Positions 1-7,536 are shown, counted from the first letter of the stretch. The stretch: DNA of 17,412 bases from Euryarchaeota archaeon UBA54 (GCA_002495735.1 DAGM01000005.1:2833-20244); one strand, 5' to 3'. Notes: a model not told the origin generated them from the letters alone. Numbers and translations: made by a program.

Positions 1-624
1 ATTTTTATGGCGGTGAAAGACACCGTCGAGACCTTTGGAATCCCTCGGCAGTTGCTGGATGACATGGTCAGTGGGATGGAAGACGACTTCCATCGCAACC
101 GCTACCAGACCTTCGAGGACCTCTACTCATATTGCTACCGGGTCGCCTCTACTGTCGGTCTCGTGTGCATCGAGATCTACGGCTACGACGACCAGAGGGC
201 CCGTGAGTATGCTGAGTCATGGGGGGTCTTCATGCAACTTACCAACATCCTGCGTGACGTCGCCGAGGATGCCGAGCGTGACAGAATCTACCTGCCTCTC
301 GACGACCTTGCCCGCTTCGGCATCACCGAAGATGATGTGAAGAGTGGTAAGGAGCTACTCAAGCACCCCGGATGGAAGCCCTTCGTAGATGAGTACATCG
401 AGAGGTGCGACGGGTACCGCGAAAAGGCGTTCAAACTATTTCCTATGCTTGACAGATCGTCTCGCTATTCCCCGGCTGCAATGGCGACATTCTACCAGTC
501 CATCCTCAAGAAGATTCAGAAGAAGGATGGCGATGTCTTCACCGAAAGAATCCAACTCAGCAAGACCGAGAAGATGGTCTTAGCCGCGTACGTGTACGTA
601 CGCTACCGCTTCCTCGTACTCTGA
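1..624 (+). CDS. Phytoene/squalene synthase family protein, 3' part (5' end outside window)
   Basis: Trans-isoprenyl diphosphate synthase of the head-to-head type, which condenses two C20 (phytoene) or two C15 (squalene/presqualene) diphosphates in the cytosol. The reading frame is open from base 1. The methionine at base 7 is internal, because family members are about 270-350 residues long and the first Asp-rich motif is missing here. Counting from that methionine, YCYRVASTVGLV (about 42-53) is the conserved helix. NILRDVAEDAERDRIYLP (80-97) is the second Asp-rich motif, with RDR where RGR is usual. The C-terminal region with DVFTERIQLS (about 175-184) matches the usual end of CrtB/HpnD proteins. 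Carotenoid synthesis feeding retinal to a rhodopsin would suit a surface-ocean archaeon, but a choice between phytoene and squalene cannot be made from this part. A 68-base gap separates it from ABCE1. Confidence 0.87.
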   Translation: MFMAVKDTVETFGIPRQLLDDMVSGMEDDFHRNRYQTFEDLYSYCYRVASTVGLVCIEIYGYDDQRAREYAESWGVFMQLTNILRDVAEDAERDRIYLPLDDLARFGITEDDVKSGKELLKHPGWKPFVDEYIERCDGYREKAFKLFPMLDRSSRYSPAAMATFYQSILKKIQKKDGDVFTERIQLSKTEKMVLAAYVYVRYRFLVL

Positions 625-660
625 GGAGAAGCGGCTGCCTATGGCAAGCCACACAGAAGA

Positions 661-666
661 AGTATT
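661..666 (+). promoter_or_regulatory. Possible TATA-like element for the ABCE1 gene
   Basis: AGTATT lies in a GC-rich context, centred about 29 bases before the ABCE1 ATG. No Shine-Dalgarno sits just before that ATG. The spacing fits archaeal leaderless transcription. This is a weak motif call by eye. Confidence 0.3.
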
Positions 667-692
667 GAGCGATTCGCAACGGGGAAAGCAAC

Positions 693-2471
693 ATGAGGGT
701 AGCAGTTCTACTGGAAGATCGTTGCCAACCAAAGAAGTGCAACGCCGAATGCTGGGCATTCTGCCCACCTGTGCGCAACGGCATCGAATGCATTGTCCTT
801 GATGACTCCAACGGCAAGCCGCTGGTCTCGGAGGCTCTGTGCATAGGTTGCGGCATCTGCGTCGTCAAGTGCCCATTCGACGCTCTCATTATCACCAATC
901 TACCCGAAGAACTCGACGGCGAGATGACACATCGCTACGGTGAGAACGGTTTCCGTCTGTTCAGGTTGCCCGCTCCCCGCGAGGAGCAGGTGGTAGGAAT
1001 TCTAGGCCCCAACGGGATGGGGAAATCAACCGCAGTAAACCTACTCGCCGGAACCATCCAACCCAATCTAGGAGACTGGACTGTGAACTCTCGAGACTGG
1101 TCCGAGATTCTCGAATCGTTTCCACGCGGAGAATTGCGCGATTACCTTGGAATGGTCGCTGAAGAGGGGGTGACGGTCGCTGTCAAGCCACAGTACATCG
1201 ACAAACTACCAAAGATTTTCGAAGGTGATGTGCGCGAGCTACTCGAGAAGGTGGATGACCGCGGAGAGCTGGTCGAATACACCTCTCTACTAGCGATTAA
1301 TCACGTGCTCGACCGTAAGCTCGACGCTCTGTCAGGAGGGGAGCTACAACGCGTGGCACTATGCGCCACGCTTCTCAAGGAGGCTGATGTCTACTTCTTT
1401 GATGAACCGTCCTCGTACCTCGACATCCACGAGAGGATAAGGATGGTTAGAATTATTCAGAATCTAGCCGAGCGCGGCAAGCGCGTCCTAGTCGTCGAGC
1501 ACGACCTAGCTATTCTCGACGTGCTGTGTGACCTGCTACACGTGGTTTACGGTGAGCGCGCAGCTTACGGAATCTTCACTCCCCCCCGCTCAACGCGCAC
1601 TGCAATCAACGCCTACCTAGACGGTTTCCTTCCTGAAGAGAACATCAGGATTCGTGAGAAGCCGATACAGTTCCTACGTGGCCGTACTAGGGGGGAGGGA
1701 GTCGGCGCGCCGATCCTTAAATGGGGCGGTATCGAGAAGACGCTTGGCGATTTTTACCTCAAGACCGGCGATGGCGAGGTCAAGTCAGCCGAGGTGGTAG
1801 GGGTTGTAGGCCCCAACGCCACCGGGAAAACCACGATGGTCAGAATCATCGCTGGAGAGATGGACCCTGACGAAGGATGGTGCACGATGGATGCCAAGGT
1901 ATCCTACAAGCCCCAGCACGTCAGCGCCGACTTCGACGGGACTGTTCAAGACTGGCTCGACACCGAACTAGGCAACAAGTGGCGCACTGGGGAGTTCCAC
2001 ACACAGGTAGTTCGAACTCTACAGGTCGACAAGATGCTGGAGTTACAGGCCAAGAAACTCTCCGGCGGTGAACTCCAGGCAGTAAGCATCACCATCTGCC
2101 TCGGTAAGGAGGCGGACATATACTTACTCGACGAGCCGAGCGCGCACCTAGATGCCAACGCTAGGATGGAGACAGCCAAGGCTATCCGCAGAACCATGGA
2201 GAGCAACGAGAAGGCCGCTATGGTAATCGACCATGATATCTACTTCATCGACATCGTCAGTGACTCTCTTCTGGTTTTCGATGGTGAGGGCGGCAGCAAC
2301 GGCAACGCCGTGGGCCCGCTCAGTCTACGCAAGGGGATGAATCGCTTCTTGTCTGACGTGGACGTCACATTCCGTCGTGACCATGACTCTCACAGGCCCC
2401 GGATTAACAAACCTGGGAGTGTCAAGGACCGAGAACAGAAGGCAAAAGGCGAGTACTTCTACGCTGAATAG
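693..2471 (+). CDS. abcE1: ABCE1/RLI ribosome-recycling ATPase
   Basis: Twin-ATPase that splits ribosomes into subunits after termination, acting with aRF1/Pelota; essential in archaea and eukaryotes. It has 592 residues, the normal family length. The N-terminal iron-sulfur domain has CQPKKCNAECWAFC (C11, C16, C20, C24) and CIGCGICVVKC (C50, C53, C56, C60), for two [4Fe-4S] clusters. NBD1 has Walker A GPNGMGKST (105-113), signature LSGGELQR (213-220), Walker B DVYFFDEPS (232-240) and H-switch VEHD (268-271). NBD2 has Walker A GPNATGKTT (373-381), signature LSGGELQA (456-463), Walker B DIYLLDEPSAHLD (475-487) and IDHD (512-515). An Ala replaces the usual Arg just after the second signature. 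The ATG at 693 gives the standard MRVAV start. It is the clearest archaeal marker in the window. Confidence 0.97.
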   Translation: MRVAVLLEDRCQPKKCNAECWAFCPPVRNGIECIVLDDSNGKPLVSEALCIGCGICVVKCPFDALIITNLPEELDGEMTHRYGENGFRLFRLPAPREEQVVGILGPNGMGKSTAVNLLAGTIQPNLGDWTVNSRDWSEILESFPRGELRDYLGMVAEEGVTVAVKPQYIDKLPKIFEGDVRELLEKVDDRGELVEYTSLLAINHVLDRKLDALSGGELQRVALCATLLKEADVYFFDEPSSYLDIHERIRMVRIIQNLAERGKRVLVVEHDLAILDVLCDLLHVVYGERAAYGIFTPPRSTRTAINAYLDGFLPEENIRIREKPIQFLRGRTRGEGVGAPILKWGGIEKTLGDFYLKTGDGEVKSAEVVGVVGPNATGKTTMVRIIAGEMDPDEGWCTMDAKVSYKPQHVSADFDGTVQDWLDTELGNKWRTGEFHTQVVRTLQVDKMLELQAKKLSGGELQAVSITICLGKEADIYLLDEPSAHLDANARMETAKAIRRTMESNEKAAMVIDHDIYFIDIVSDSLLVFDGEGGSNGNAVGPLSLRKGMNRFLSDVDVTFRRDHDSHRPRINKPGSVKDREQKAKGEYFYAE

Positions 2472-2482
2472 AATACCATTGG

Positions 2483-2488
2483 ATTATT
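2483..2488 (+). promoter_or_regulatory. Possible TATA-like element for grpE-Rieske
   Basis: ATTATT within GGATTATTGA is centred about 27 bases before the GTG start of grpE. It resembles the elements before ABCE1 and TatC, which also contain TATT. It suggests that grpE and the Rieske gene start their own transcript 41 bases after ABCE1 ends. Weak call by eye. Confidence 0.3.
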
Positions 2489-2512
2489 GAATGGGCCACA
2501 GGACGCGACAGC

Positions 2513-3010
2513 GTGACAGACGACGCTGGCGACGAGGCTGTCGAGCAGGACGAGGAGTCCGACCCGATTGAGGACCTGGGGGCCAGAGTAACAGAACTCG
2601 AGAAAGAACTCCAGTACTCCGCCGCAGAAATGGTCAATGTGAGGCAGAGGGCCGCAAGGGAGCGTTCTGAGGCATTGCGTTACGGGGGGATGTCAATGGC
2701 GCTGAGAATGCTGCCTCTTGTTGACAGTCTCGAGAAGGCCCTAGAAGCTGCTAACGGAGATGATTCGGATGCCCTCAGCGAAGGGGTCAGACTCACTCTC
2801 GAGGGAGCCAAGGCGGCTCTGGAGGCCGAGGGAGTGAGCCAAATAGAGGTCGAATCTACATTCGACCCCACGATGATGGAGGCGATTGCAACAGTTCCAA
2901 CCCCAGAGAGCAGCGAGCCAGGTAGCGTCATCGAAGTTATCGAGGTTGGTTACATGTACCATGACCGCGTCCTCCGCGCTGCTAGAGTGATAGTGGCCGA
3001 GGGTGAGTGA
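2513..3010 (+). CDS. grpE: GrpE, nucleotide exchange factor of DnaK
   Basis: Cytosolic homodimeric cofactor that releases ADP from DnaK/Hsp70. It has 165 residues. The first 25 are acidic and probably disordered. A coiled-coil-like helix follows (about 24-80, from ARVTELEKEL to DSLEKALEAA). The C-terminal beta-domain has the family pattern FDPTMMEAIATVP (117-129) and GYMYHDRVLRAARVIV (146-161). The start is a GTG; the nearby upstream ATG at 2491 is in another frame. dnaK and dnaJ, its usual neighbours, are not in the window. Its TGA stop overlaps the start of the Rieske gene, so the two are probably translated from one mRNA. Archaeal DnaK systems are generally regarded as acquired from bacteria, which fits a mesophilic marine archaeon. 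Confidence 0.93.
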   Translation: MTDDAGDEAVEQDEESDPIEDLGARVTELEKELQYSAAEMVNVRQRAARERSEALRYGGMSMALRMLPLVDSLEKALEAANGDDSDALSEGVRLTLEGAKAALEAEGVSQIEVESTFDPTMMEAIATVPTPESSEPGSVIEVIEVGYMYHDRVLRAARVIVAEGE

Positions 3011-4071
3011 TGCTAGACAGTGGAGTGATCGACCCCGATATCAGGAAGGCGAGGACGCTTCCCTCGCGTTACTACGCCGATGAGGAAGTTTTCTCAGAGA
3101 TAGTAAGTGGATTCGCAGAGTGCTGGCACTTCGCTGCTCACGAGAGTCAATTGGATAAGCACAACGTGCTCCCTCTCGAACACATGGAGAGTCTTGTGGG
3201 CGAACCGATGCTGCTCGCCCGTGATGATGCAATCAGGTGTCTTTCCAACGTCTGTACTCACCGCGGGATGCTGGTGGCCACTGAGGCGTGCAGTGCCTCG
3301 ACTCTTCGCTGTGGTTACCACGGCCGCACATTCGGCCTAGACGGCTGCTTCCGAAACATGCCGGAGTTCGATGAGGTGGAGGATTTTCCCAGCCCTTCAG
3401 ACAATCTCTCTGCTTTCGCCTTGAAGCGCTGGAAGGGGCTTCTCTTCGCCGGTACCAAACCGCGCCGCTTCGAAGATTGTCTTGAAGAACTGGAGTCGCG
3501 GATTGGATGGATGCCCATTGAGTCATTCCAGCATGACCCTTCGCGCCACCGCTCGTACGACATCGATGCGAATTGGGCGCTCTATGTTGACAACTACCTC
3601 GAAGGATTTCACATTCCTTACGTCCACGGTGATTTGCATGAGGAGCTCGACTATGACTCATACCGGACTGAGCTTTTCGAAGGAGGTGTTCTGCAGATTG
3701 GTATCGCCCGCAATAACGAGTTATGCTTCGAGCTGCCCGATTCATCGCCCGACCATGGGCAGCGAATTGCAGCCTACTACTACTGGCTCTATCCTGGTGT
3801 GATGCTGAACTTCTACCCATGGGGGCTGTCTGTCAATATCATCACCCCCCTCTCAATAAACCGCACCAGAATAGCCTACCACGGCTTCGTATGGGATCCC
3901 TCAAAGCTCGGAATGGGAGCAGGAGGGGACCTTGACAAGGTAGAAGGCGAGGACCAGGGAATCGTCGAGGCCACACAGAGAGGAGTGGCGGCAGGGGCTT
4001 ACGATAGGGGACGATATTCTCCAACAAAAGAAACGGGTGTTCATCACTTCCACAGGATGTTAACATCCTAA
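3010..4071 (+). CDS. Rieske ring-hydroxylating-type oxygenase, catalytic alpha subunit
   Basis: Predicted non-heme iron oxygenase that uses a Rieske [2Fe-2S] cluster to feed electrons to a mononuclear iron. It has 353 residues from the ATG at 3010, which overlaps the grpE stop by one base; an in-frame GTG at 3007 would add one residue. Rieske ligands are C82 and H84 (CTHRG) and C101 and H104 (CGYHG). The iron site is DNYLEGFHIPYVH (194-206), with H201 and H206, plus a probable D315 in EDQGIVEATQRG. This domain order is that of the alpha subunit. No beta subunit, ferredoxin or reductase gene lies nearby. The substrate is unknown: relatives act on aromatics, choline or carnitine, and the DNYLEGFHIPYVH form recalls uncharacterised bacterial, often Bacteroidetes, homologues. 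Catalytic residues look complete, so it is probably active. Confidence 0.92.
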   Translation: MLDSGVIDPDIRKARTLPSRYYADEEVFSEIVSGFAECWHFAAHESQLDKHNVLPLEHMESLVGEPMLLARDDAIRCLSNVCTHRGMLVATEACSASTLRCGYHGRTFGLDGCFRNMPEFDEVEDFPSPSDNLSAFALKRWKGLLFAGTKPRRFEDCLEELESRIGWMPIESFQHDPSRHRSYDIDANWALYVDNYLEGFHIPYVHGDLHEELDYDSYRTELFEGGVLQIGIARNNELCFELPDSSPDHGQRIAAYYYWLYPGVMLNFYPWGLSVNIITPLSINRTRIAYHGFVWDPSKLGMGAGGDLDKVEGEDQGIVEATQRGVAAGAYDRGRYSPTKETGVHHFHRMLTS

Positions 4072-4075
4072 CGAC

Positions 4076-4085
4076 ATTTCATAAC
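4076..4085 (+). promoter_or_regulatory. Possible TATA-like element for the lipoprotein gene
   Basis: The AT-rich stretch TTTCATAACT is centred about 29 bases before the ATG at 4109, in the 37-base gap after the Rieske gene. The spacing matches the elements before ABCE1, grpE and TatC. Weak call by eye. Confidence 0.27.
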
Positions 4086-4108
4086 TACTCAGAGTCTCAC
4101 AAGACAAG

Positions 4109-6181
4109 ATGAATGGTGACTCCAAGACTAGAATAGCGATTTTACTTGTAATTTCCATGCTGCTGTCCGGCTGCACTGGAGGAGAGACTGAGCAGGAGCC
4201 TGAGGAAATTGCAGGTTGTATGGACCAGTCTGCAGAGAACTACAACCCAGATGCGACTGTGTCCGACAGATCCTGCGTCTACCCCGAATCGGAACCGGAG
4301 CCCGATGTGAGACTGGCCTCGCAGTCAGAATTCTGTGATGATATCAATCCGCACCACTGCATGCTTCCCTTTCCGGCACCTGCTTTCCTTGTAGATGACG
4401 AAACTATGGCAACGGGTTACAGGTTGCATATACCGGGTGAAGCGATTCCCGATTCCGGTTCAGGGGCAACTAATGAGTTCCACATGATCAACAGATTGGA
4501 CGGCTACAGTCCCTCTACTCAGATATTCACCACATTCGATTCTACTCCGGACGTTTCCGGTATGGCGGGCCAGTACAATATCGGAGACTCCCTCGACCCA
4601 GCGCACGGTACTTTGCTGATGAATCTCGATACGGGAGAACTCCTACCGCACTGGGTCGAAATCGACATGAGGAGCCAAGATGATGAACCGACCTTCGTTT
4701 ATATCCGGCCGGTTCGCGGTCTTGACCACGATGCATCCTATGGTGTTGCGTACCGAAATCTAGTGGATTTGGAGGGCAATTCGATTGAGGGTTCCGATGC
4801 TTTCGTCGCACTCAGGGACGGCTTGACTACCGACTCACCGCAAATTGAGTCGCAGCGAGACCAGTACGAAGGACTGTTTGACGCCCTAGGCGACGCGGGT
4901 GCAGAAAGGACGAGTCTACAGGCTGCGTGGTTCTTCCATACCGCTTCAACGGCTTCCATCCTGCAAGATATGGTCTCCATGCGCGATGATGCATCTCAGA
5001 GGCTTGGAGACGATGGAGTAGGTTGTAACATCACCGAGGTCGTCGAAGGATACGGTGAGGACAACTCCACTTTCCGACTTATCCGAGGGACATTCAGTAC
5101 TCCTCAATACATGGAGTCAGACTACCCCCCTGCAGCAATGCGGAGGGATTCAAGCGGTGCCCCTGAGTTTATCGATTTCAGAGAAGTGGTCTTCACTATC
5201 CTCATCCCACAGGTTCTTGCTGATGAGGGGCGTTCGGGACTCATAACGGTCCTAGGTCATGGATTCATGGGCGACGGTGATGGGATGGCTACTGGAAGTC
5301 GGGAATTCGCCAATCTTACTGGGAGGGTAATGATAGCGACTGATTGGAAGGGGTGGAGCGCTGATGGCGATTTCGATGCTCTGACCTACTCGCTGATCAA
5401 TGTCGAGTACTTCCAGCACCAACACGAGCGTCACATGCAGTCTATCGTCAACAACCTAGCCATGATCAGAACATTTACTGGTGTGTGTGCTGACCTTCAA
5501 GAGTTCATCCACGAAGACATCAATTTAGTAGATGGATCAAATGTTGATTATTGGGGAATCTCGTTTGGAGGTCTGCGTGGGCCCGCTCTGATGAGCATGG
5601 TTCCCGAAGTGGATCGTGGGGTACTTTGGGTCGGCGGCTCATCTTTCTCCCAGCAGATAGAGAGGTCAACTCACTACATCACCTTCGAGATGCTCTTTGC
5701 CGAGAGCATAGCATACCCTTCTAGGAACGATAGGGGGATCATGATAGCCGCACTACAATCAGTATGGGATTCCCTAGATGCTGAGACTTTCTTACCATAC
5801 CACGAGAATGGTCTCGAGGGATTGATTCAACCGTTCCAAATGCTCTACATCACCTCGATGAATGACTTTCAAGTATCGACTTTGAGTTGCGACAGGGCTG
5901 TTAGGACAGCGGGAATCTCAAACCTACAATCCTCTCCTTGGCACCCTTGGGGAGTACAGTTGGAAAGCGGTCAAATCGAGGGATCGGGGGTCGTGTACTT
6001 CGATGGTGGGTTCCCCGAGGTCCCAATCGGCAATCAAGCTGGCTCATTGGACTACCACTCTAATGCCCATGGACAGATTTTAGGGGTTCCTGAGGCCTAC
6101 AACATGGCCTTTGAGTATCTTGACTCAGGGATTATCATCGACACATGCAACGACTCGTGTACCTTTGAAGGCGTCTGGTAA
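4109..6181 (+). CDS. Secreted lipoprotein with C-terminal alpha/beta-hydrolase domain
   Basis: Predicted exported, membrane-anchored serine hydrolase of 690 residues; the substrate is unknown. The signal peptide has a basic start, a hydrophobic core and lipobox LLSGC with C22 as the lipidated residue, followed by a Glu-rich linker. Residues 36-58 form a small module with two Cys (C37, C56): GCMDQSAENYNPDAT, then SDRSCVY. This module is common in Bacteroidetes surface proteins. A beta-rich region follows (about 75-235), including DPAHGTLLMNLDTGELLPHW (163-182). The hydrolase core has HGFMG (384-388, likely oxyanion region), nucleophile elbow GISFG with S485, candidate acid D586 (SMNDF) and candidate base H654 (SNAHG). 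C680 and C684 near the end may pair. It may hydrolyse esters or peptides of algal or dissolved organic matter, which is inference. The stop abuts the stop of the convergent NadM-like gene with no gap. Confidence 0.82.
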   Translation: MNGDSKTRIAILLVISMLLSGCTGGETEQEPEEIAGCMDQSAENYNPDATVSDRSCVYPESEPEPDVRLASQSEFCDDINPHHCMLPFPAPAFLVDDETMATGYRLHIPGEAIPDSGSGATNEFHMINRLDGYSPSTQIFTTFDSTPDVSGMAGQYNIGDSLDPAHGTLLMNLDTGELLPHWVEIDMRSQDDEPTFVYIRPVRGLDHDASYGVAYRNLVDLEGNSIEGSDAFVALRDGLTTDSPQIESQRDQYEGLFDALGDAGAERTSLQAAWFFHTASTASILQDMVSMRDDASQRLGDDGVGCNITEVVEGYGEDNSTFRLIRGTFSTPQYMESDYPPAAMRRDSSGAPEFIDFREVVFTILIPQVLADEGRSGLITVLGHGFMGDGDGMATGSREFANLTGRVMIATDWKGWSADGDFDALTYSLINVEYFQHQHERHMQSIVNNLAMIRTFTGVCADLQEFIHEDINLVDGSNVDYWGISFGGLRGPALMSMVPEVDRGVLWVGGSSFSQQIERSTHYITFEMLFAESIAYPSRNDRGIMIAALQSVWDSLDAETFLPYHENGLEGLIQPFQMLYITSMNDFQVSTLSCDRAVRTAGISNLQSSPWHPWGVQLESGQIEGSGVVYFDGGFPEVPIGNQAGSLDYHSNAHGQILGVPEAYNMAFEYLDSGIIIDTCNDSCTFEGVW

Positions 6182-6796
6182 TCAGCCGACTGGTTCACCG
6201 CCTTCGCCGAGGAAGGCGAGGCGCCTCAATGCGTTGCAGCTAATGAGATGGTCGACAACCACTGGCGGGACGGAGTGAGAAAGGACACTGCGCACTGCTT
6301 CCTCATCACCCACGGTTGACATCATCCTCGCTGTCTCCCTGACTCGCCACCCCTCGAAGCTGTCTCGCTGCTCTAGTGACGTCATTACGACAGGCCAACC
6401 AGCATTCTCGTAGAGCTCTGCTGAAGGGATGTCGCTGGTGAAGAAGACGCCGGCTGCTCCGTGATACATTTCAGCGTGAACTACCCAGTTAGGTGGATCC
6501 TCGATATCCGGAACCGAGACTATGCTAACATCCTCAATACTCTCTGCCTCCAACCAGACATTGAGCATTGCAATTCTCTCTGCTGAACTCCACGGGTTTT
6601 CCATTGACTCTGGTCTGTTAGAAGATCCTATCGCGATGATAAGTGACATCTCCGAAGCATTGAGGTCGCGCCACTCCTCGGCGGCCTTGATCAACAGTGC
6701 ATGACCGTGGTGAAACGGCTGAAACCGTCCTAAGACTACTAGGCCAGAATCTGGCGGCGATACCGGTGGCTCCGGGTGCAGGGGAAGATTAGTCAT
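6182..6796 (-). CDS. Archaeal-type nicotinamide-nucleotide adenylyltransferase-like protein (NadM family)
   Basis: Nucleotidyltransferase expected to join NMN and ATP to make NAD+ in the cytosol. It has 204 residues, about 25-30 longer than typical archaeal NadM. Most of the excess is a Pro-rich N-terminus (1-17, with PPVSPP) ahead of the first strand. The ATP-binding motif GRFQPFHHGH (23-32) is intact. IIAIGSSN (53-60) and ENPWSSAERIAML (66-78) match the archaeal IGSxx and NPFTAGERxxM blocks. The late motif reads RDSFEGWRVRETARMM (144-159), where archaeal enzymes usually have GTEVR, so a Trp replaces the usual Thr. That may alter phosphate contacts or specificity, so a related adenylyltransferase activity is possible. 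It follows the 232-residue protein with a 4-base ATGA overlap, suggesting coupled translation. Confidence 0.82.
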   Translation of the reverse strand: MTNLPLHPEPPVSPPDSGLVVLGRFQPFHHGHALLIKAAEEWRDLNASEMSLIIAIGSSNRPESMENPWSSAERIAMLNVWLEAESIEDVSIVSVPDIEDPPNWVVHAEMYHGAAGVFFTSDIPSAELYENAGWPVVMTSLEQRDSFEGWRVRETARMMSTVGDEEAVRSVLSHSVPPVVVDHLISCNALRRLAFLGEGGEPVG

Positions 6797-7491
6797 GCTG
6801 CCACCTCCATCGCCTCGCCCAGACTCTGAGAGTCAAGATTCCAAAGTTCCGGCTCTAGGAACTCTCTGCCGATTAGCATCGACAGCCCCTCACTGCGTAC
6901 CCTGTAAAGAAAGTCAAACAGCGATTCGCTGGCACTGCGGTGGGACTCCATGGTGGGCAGTATACGAGGATCCTCAGAAGGCTCCATCGTCTCGCCGAAG
7001 CCCTGTCGGCGTGACATCCAGTCAAGCACCACTGACTCCGAGTAAGATACCCTATCGATTCTAGATAGAGAATCAGAGAACTCTGACCAGACCTGCTGCT
7101 GCAAAAACTCCTCACCGGATAGATTTCTGCCAAGAAGCGGTTCGACGTACAGAAACAGTCTGGCATCCCAGCAACTCCACTCTCCGAACGAGCACCAGCG
7201 TGCTAGTGCTAGTGCCAGTTCGCAGGACGATTTTGGATCCAATCCCTGCTCAGCGAGTGGCTTGGAAAGGTCCAGATTGTCCTTTGTATCCGACCACTCC
7301 ATCACATCTCCCTCGATATCGACATCGAAGCTCCTGTGGAAGCGCGCATCCAGTTCTGGTCGTAGCGCCCTGAGGGCATGGTCTTTCATGCCATGTAGCA
7401 GTTCACCGAGAGGCTTCGAACATAGGCTATCGAAGCCCTCCCGATCGACTAGAAGGAGAATGACATCAGCCAAAGTACTCGCCTCATACAT
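6793..7491 (-). CDS. Uncharacterised soluble acidic protein, coupled to the NadM-like gene
   Basis: I do not recognise this 232-residue protein. It has no signal peptide, no membrane segment and no obvious nucleotide- or metal-binding motif. It is acidic, rich in Leu, Ser and Glu, and looks mostly alpha-helical, with several Trp (WSCWDARLF around 124-132; QQVWSEF around 152-158). Five Cys are scattered rather than in metal-ligand spacing. It is the first gene of a two-gene unit: its TGA overlaps the ATG of the NadM-like gene by 4 bases. This suggests a linked role or stoichiometry, perhaps in NAD metabolism, but nothing in the sequence itself proves that. The start ATG at 7491 overlaps a 6-base inverted repeat. 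The intact frame and the tight coupling argue that it is a real gene. Confidence 0.72.
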   Translation of the reverse strand: MYEASTLADVILLLVDREGFDSLCSKPLGELLHGMKDHALRALRPELDARFHRSFDVDIEGDVMEWSDTKDNLDLSKPLAEQGLDPKSSCELALALARWCSFGEWSCWDARLFLYVEPLLGRNLSGEEFLQQQVWSEFSDSLSRIDRVSYSESVVLDWMSRRQGFGETMEPSEDPRILPTMESHRSASESLFDFLYRVRSEGLSMLIGREFLEPELWNLDSQSLGEAMEVAA

Positions 7492-7505
7492 ACCACTCGG
7501 TGGTA
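7491..7505. repeat. Short inverted repeat at the start of the minus-strand operon
   Basis: TACCAC, a TCG spacer, then GTGGTA: a perfect 6-base inverted repeat with a 3-base centre. It touches the ATG of the 232-residue protein. It could be a small hairpin at the 5' end of the mRNA or a repressor half-site pair. A repeat this short can also arise by chance. Confidence 0.4.
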
Positions 7506-7519
7506 CGCAAAGAACCCTC

Positions 7520-7536
7520 GCTCGCCTACGGCGAGC
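7520..7536. repeat. Short GC-rich inverted repeat in the divergent intergenic region
   Basis: GCTCGCC, a TAC spacer, then GGCGAGC: a perfect 7-base inverted repeat with a 3-base loop. It lies in the 98-base region between the divergent 232-residue protein gene and the DRG GTPase gene. It may be an operator shared by both promoters. No T-run follows on either strand, so it is not a clear terminator. Confidence 0.45.

Noticed and set aside
1..624. The methionine at base 7 as a true start of a 205-residue prenyl synthase
   Set aside because: The frame is open to base 1 and the first Asp-rich motif and N-terminal helices of the family are missing, so the gene begins before the window.
557..898. 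113-codon minus-strand frame across the prenyl synthase end and ABCE1 start
   Set aside because: It lies antisense to the conserved ABCE1 iron-sulfur domain and its product has no recognisable pattern and skewed Arg/Ser composition.
3233..3820. 195-codon minus-strand frame inside the Rieske gene
   Set aside because: It is fully antisense to the Rieske and iron-binding motifs; the translation is Arg/Ser/His-rich with no domain.
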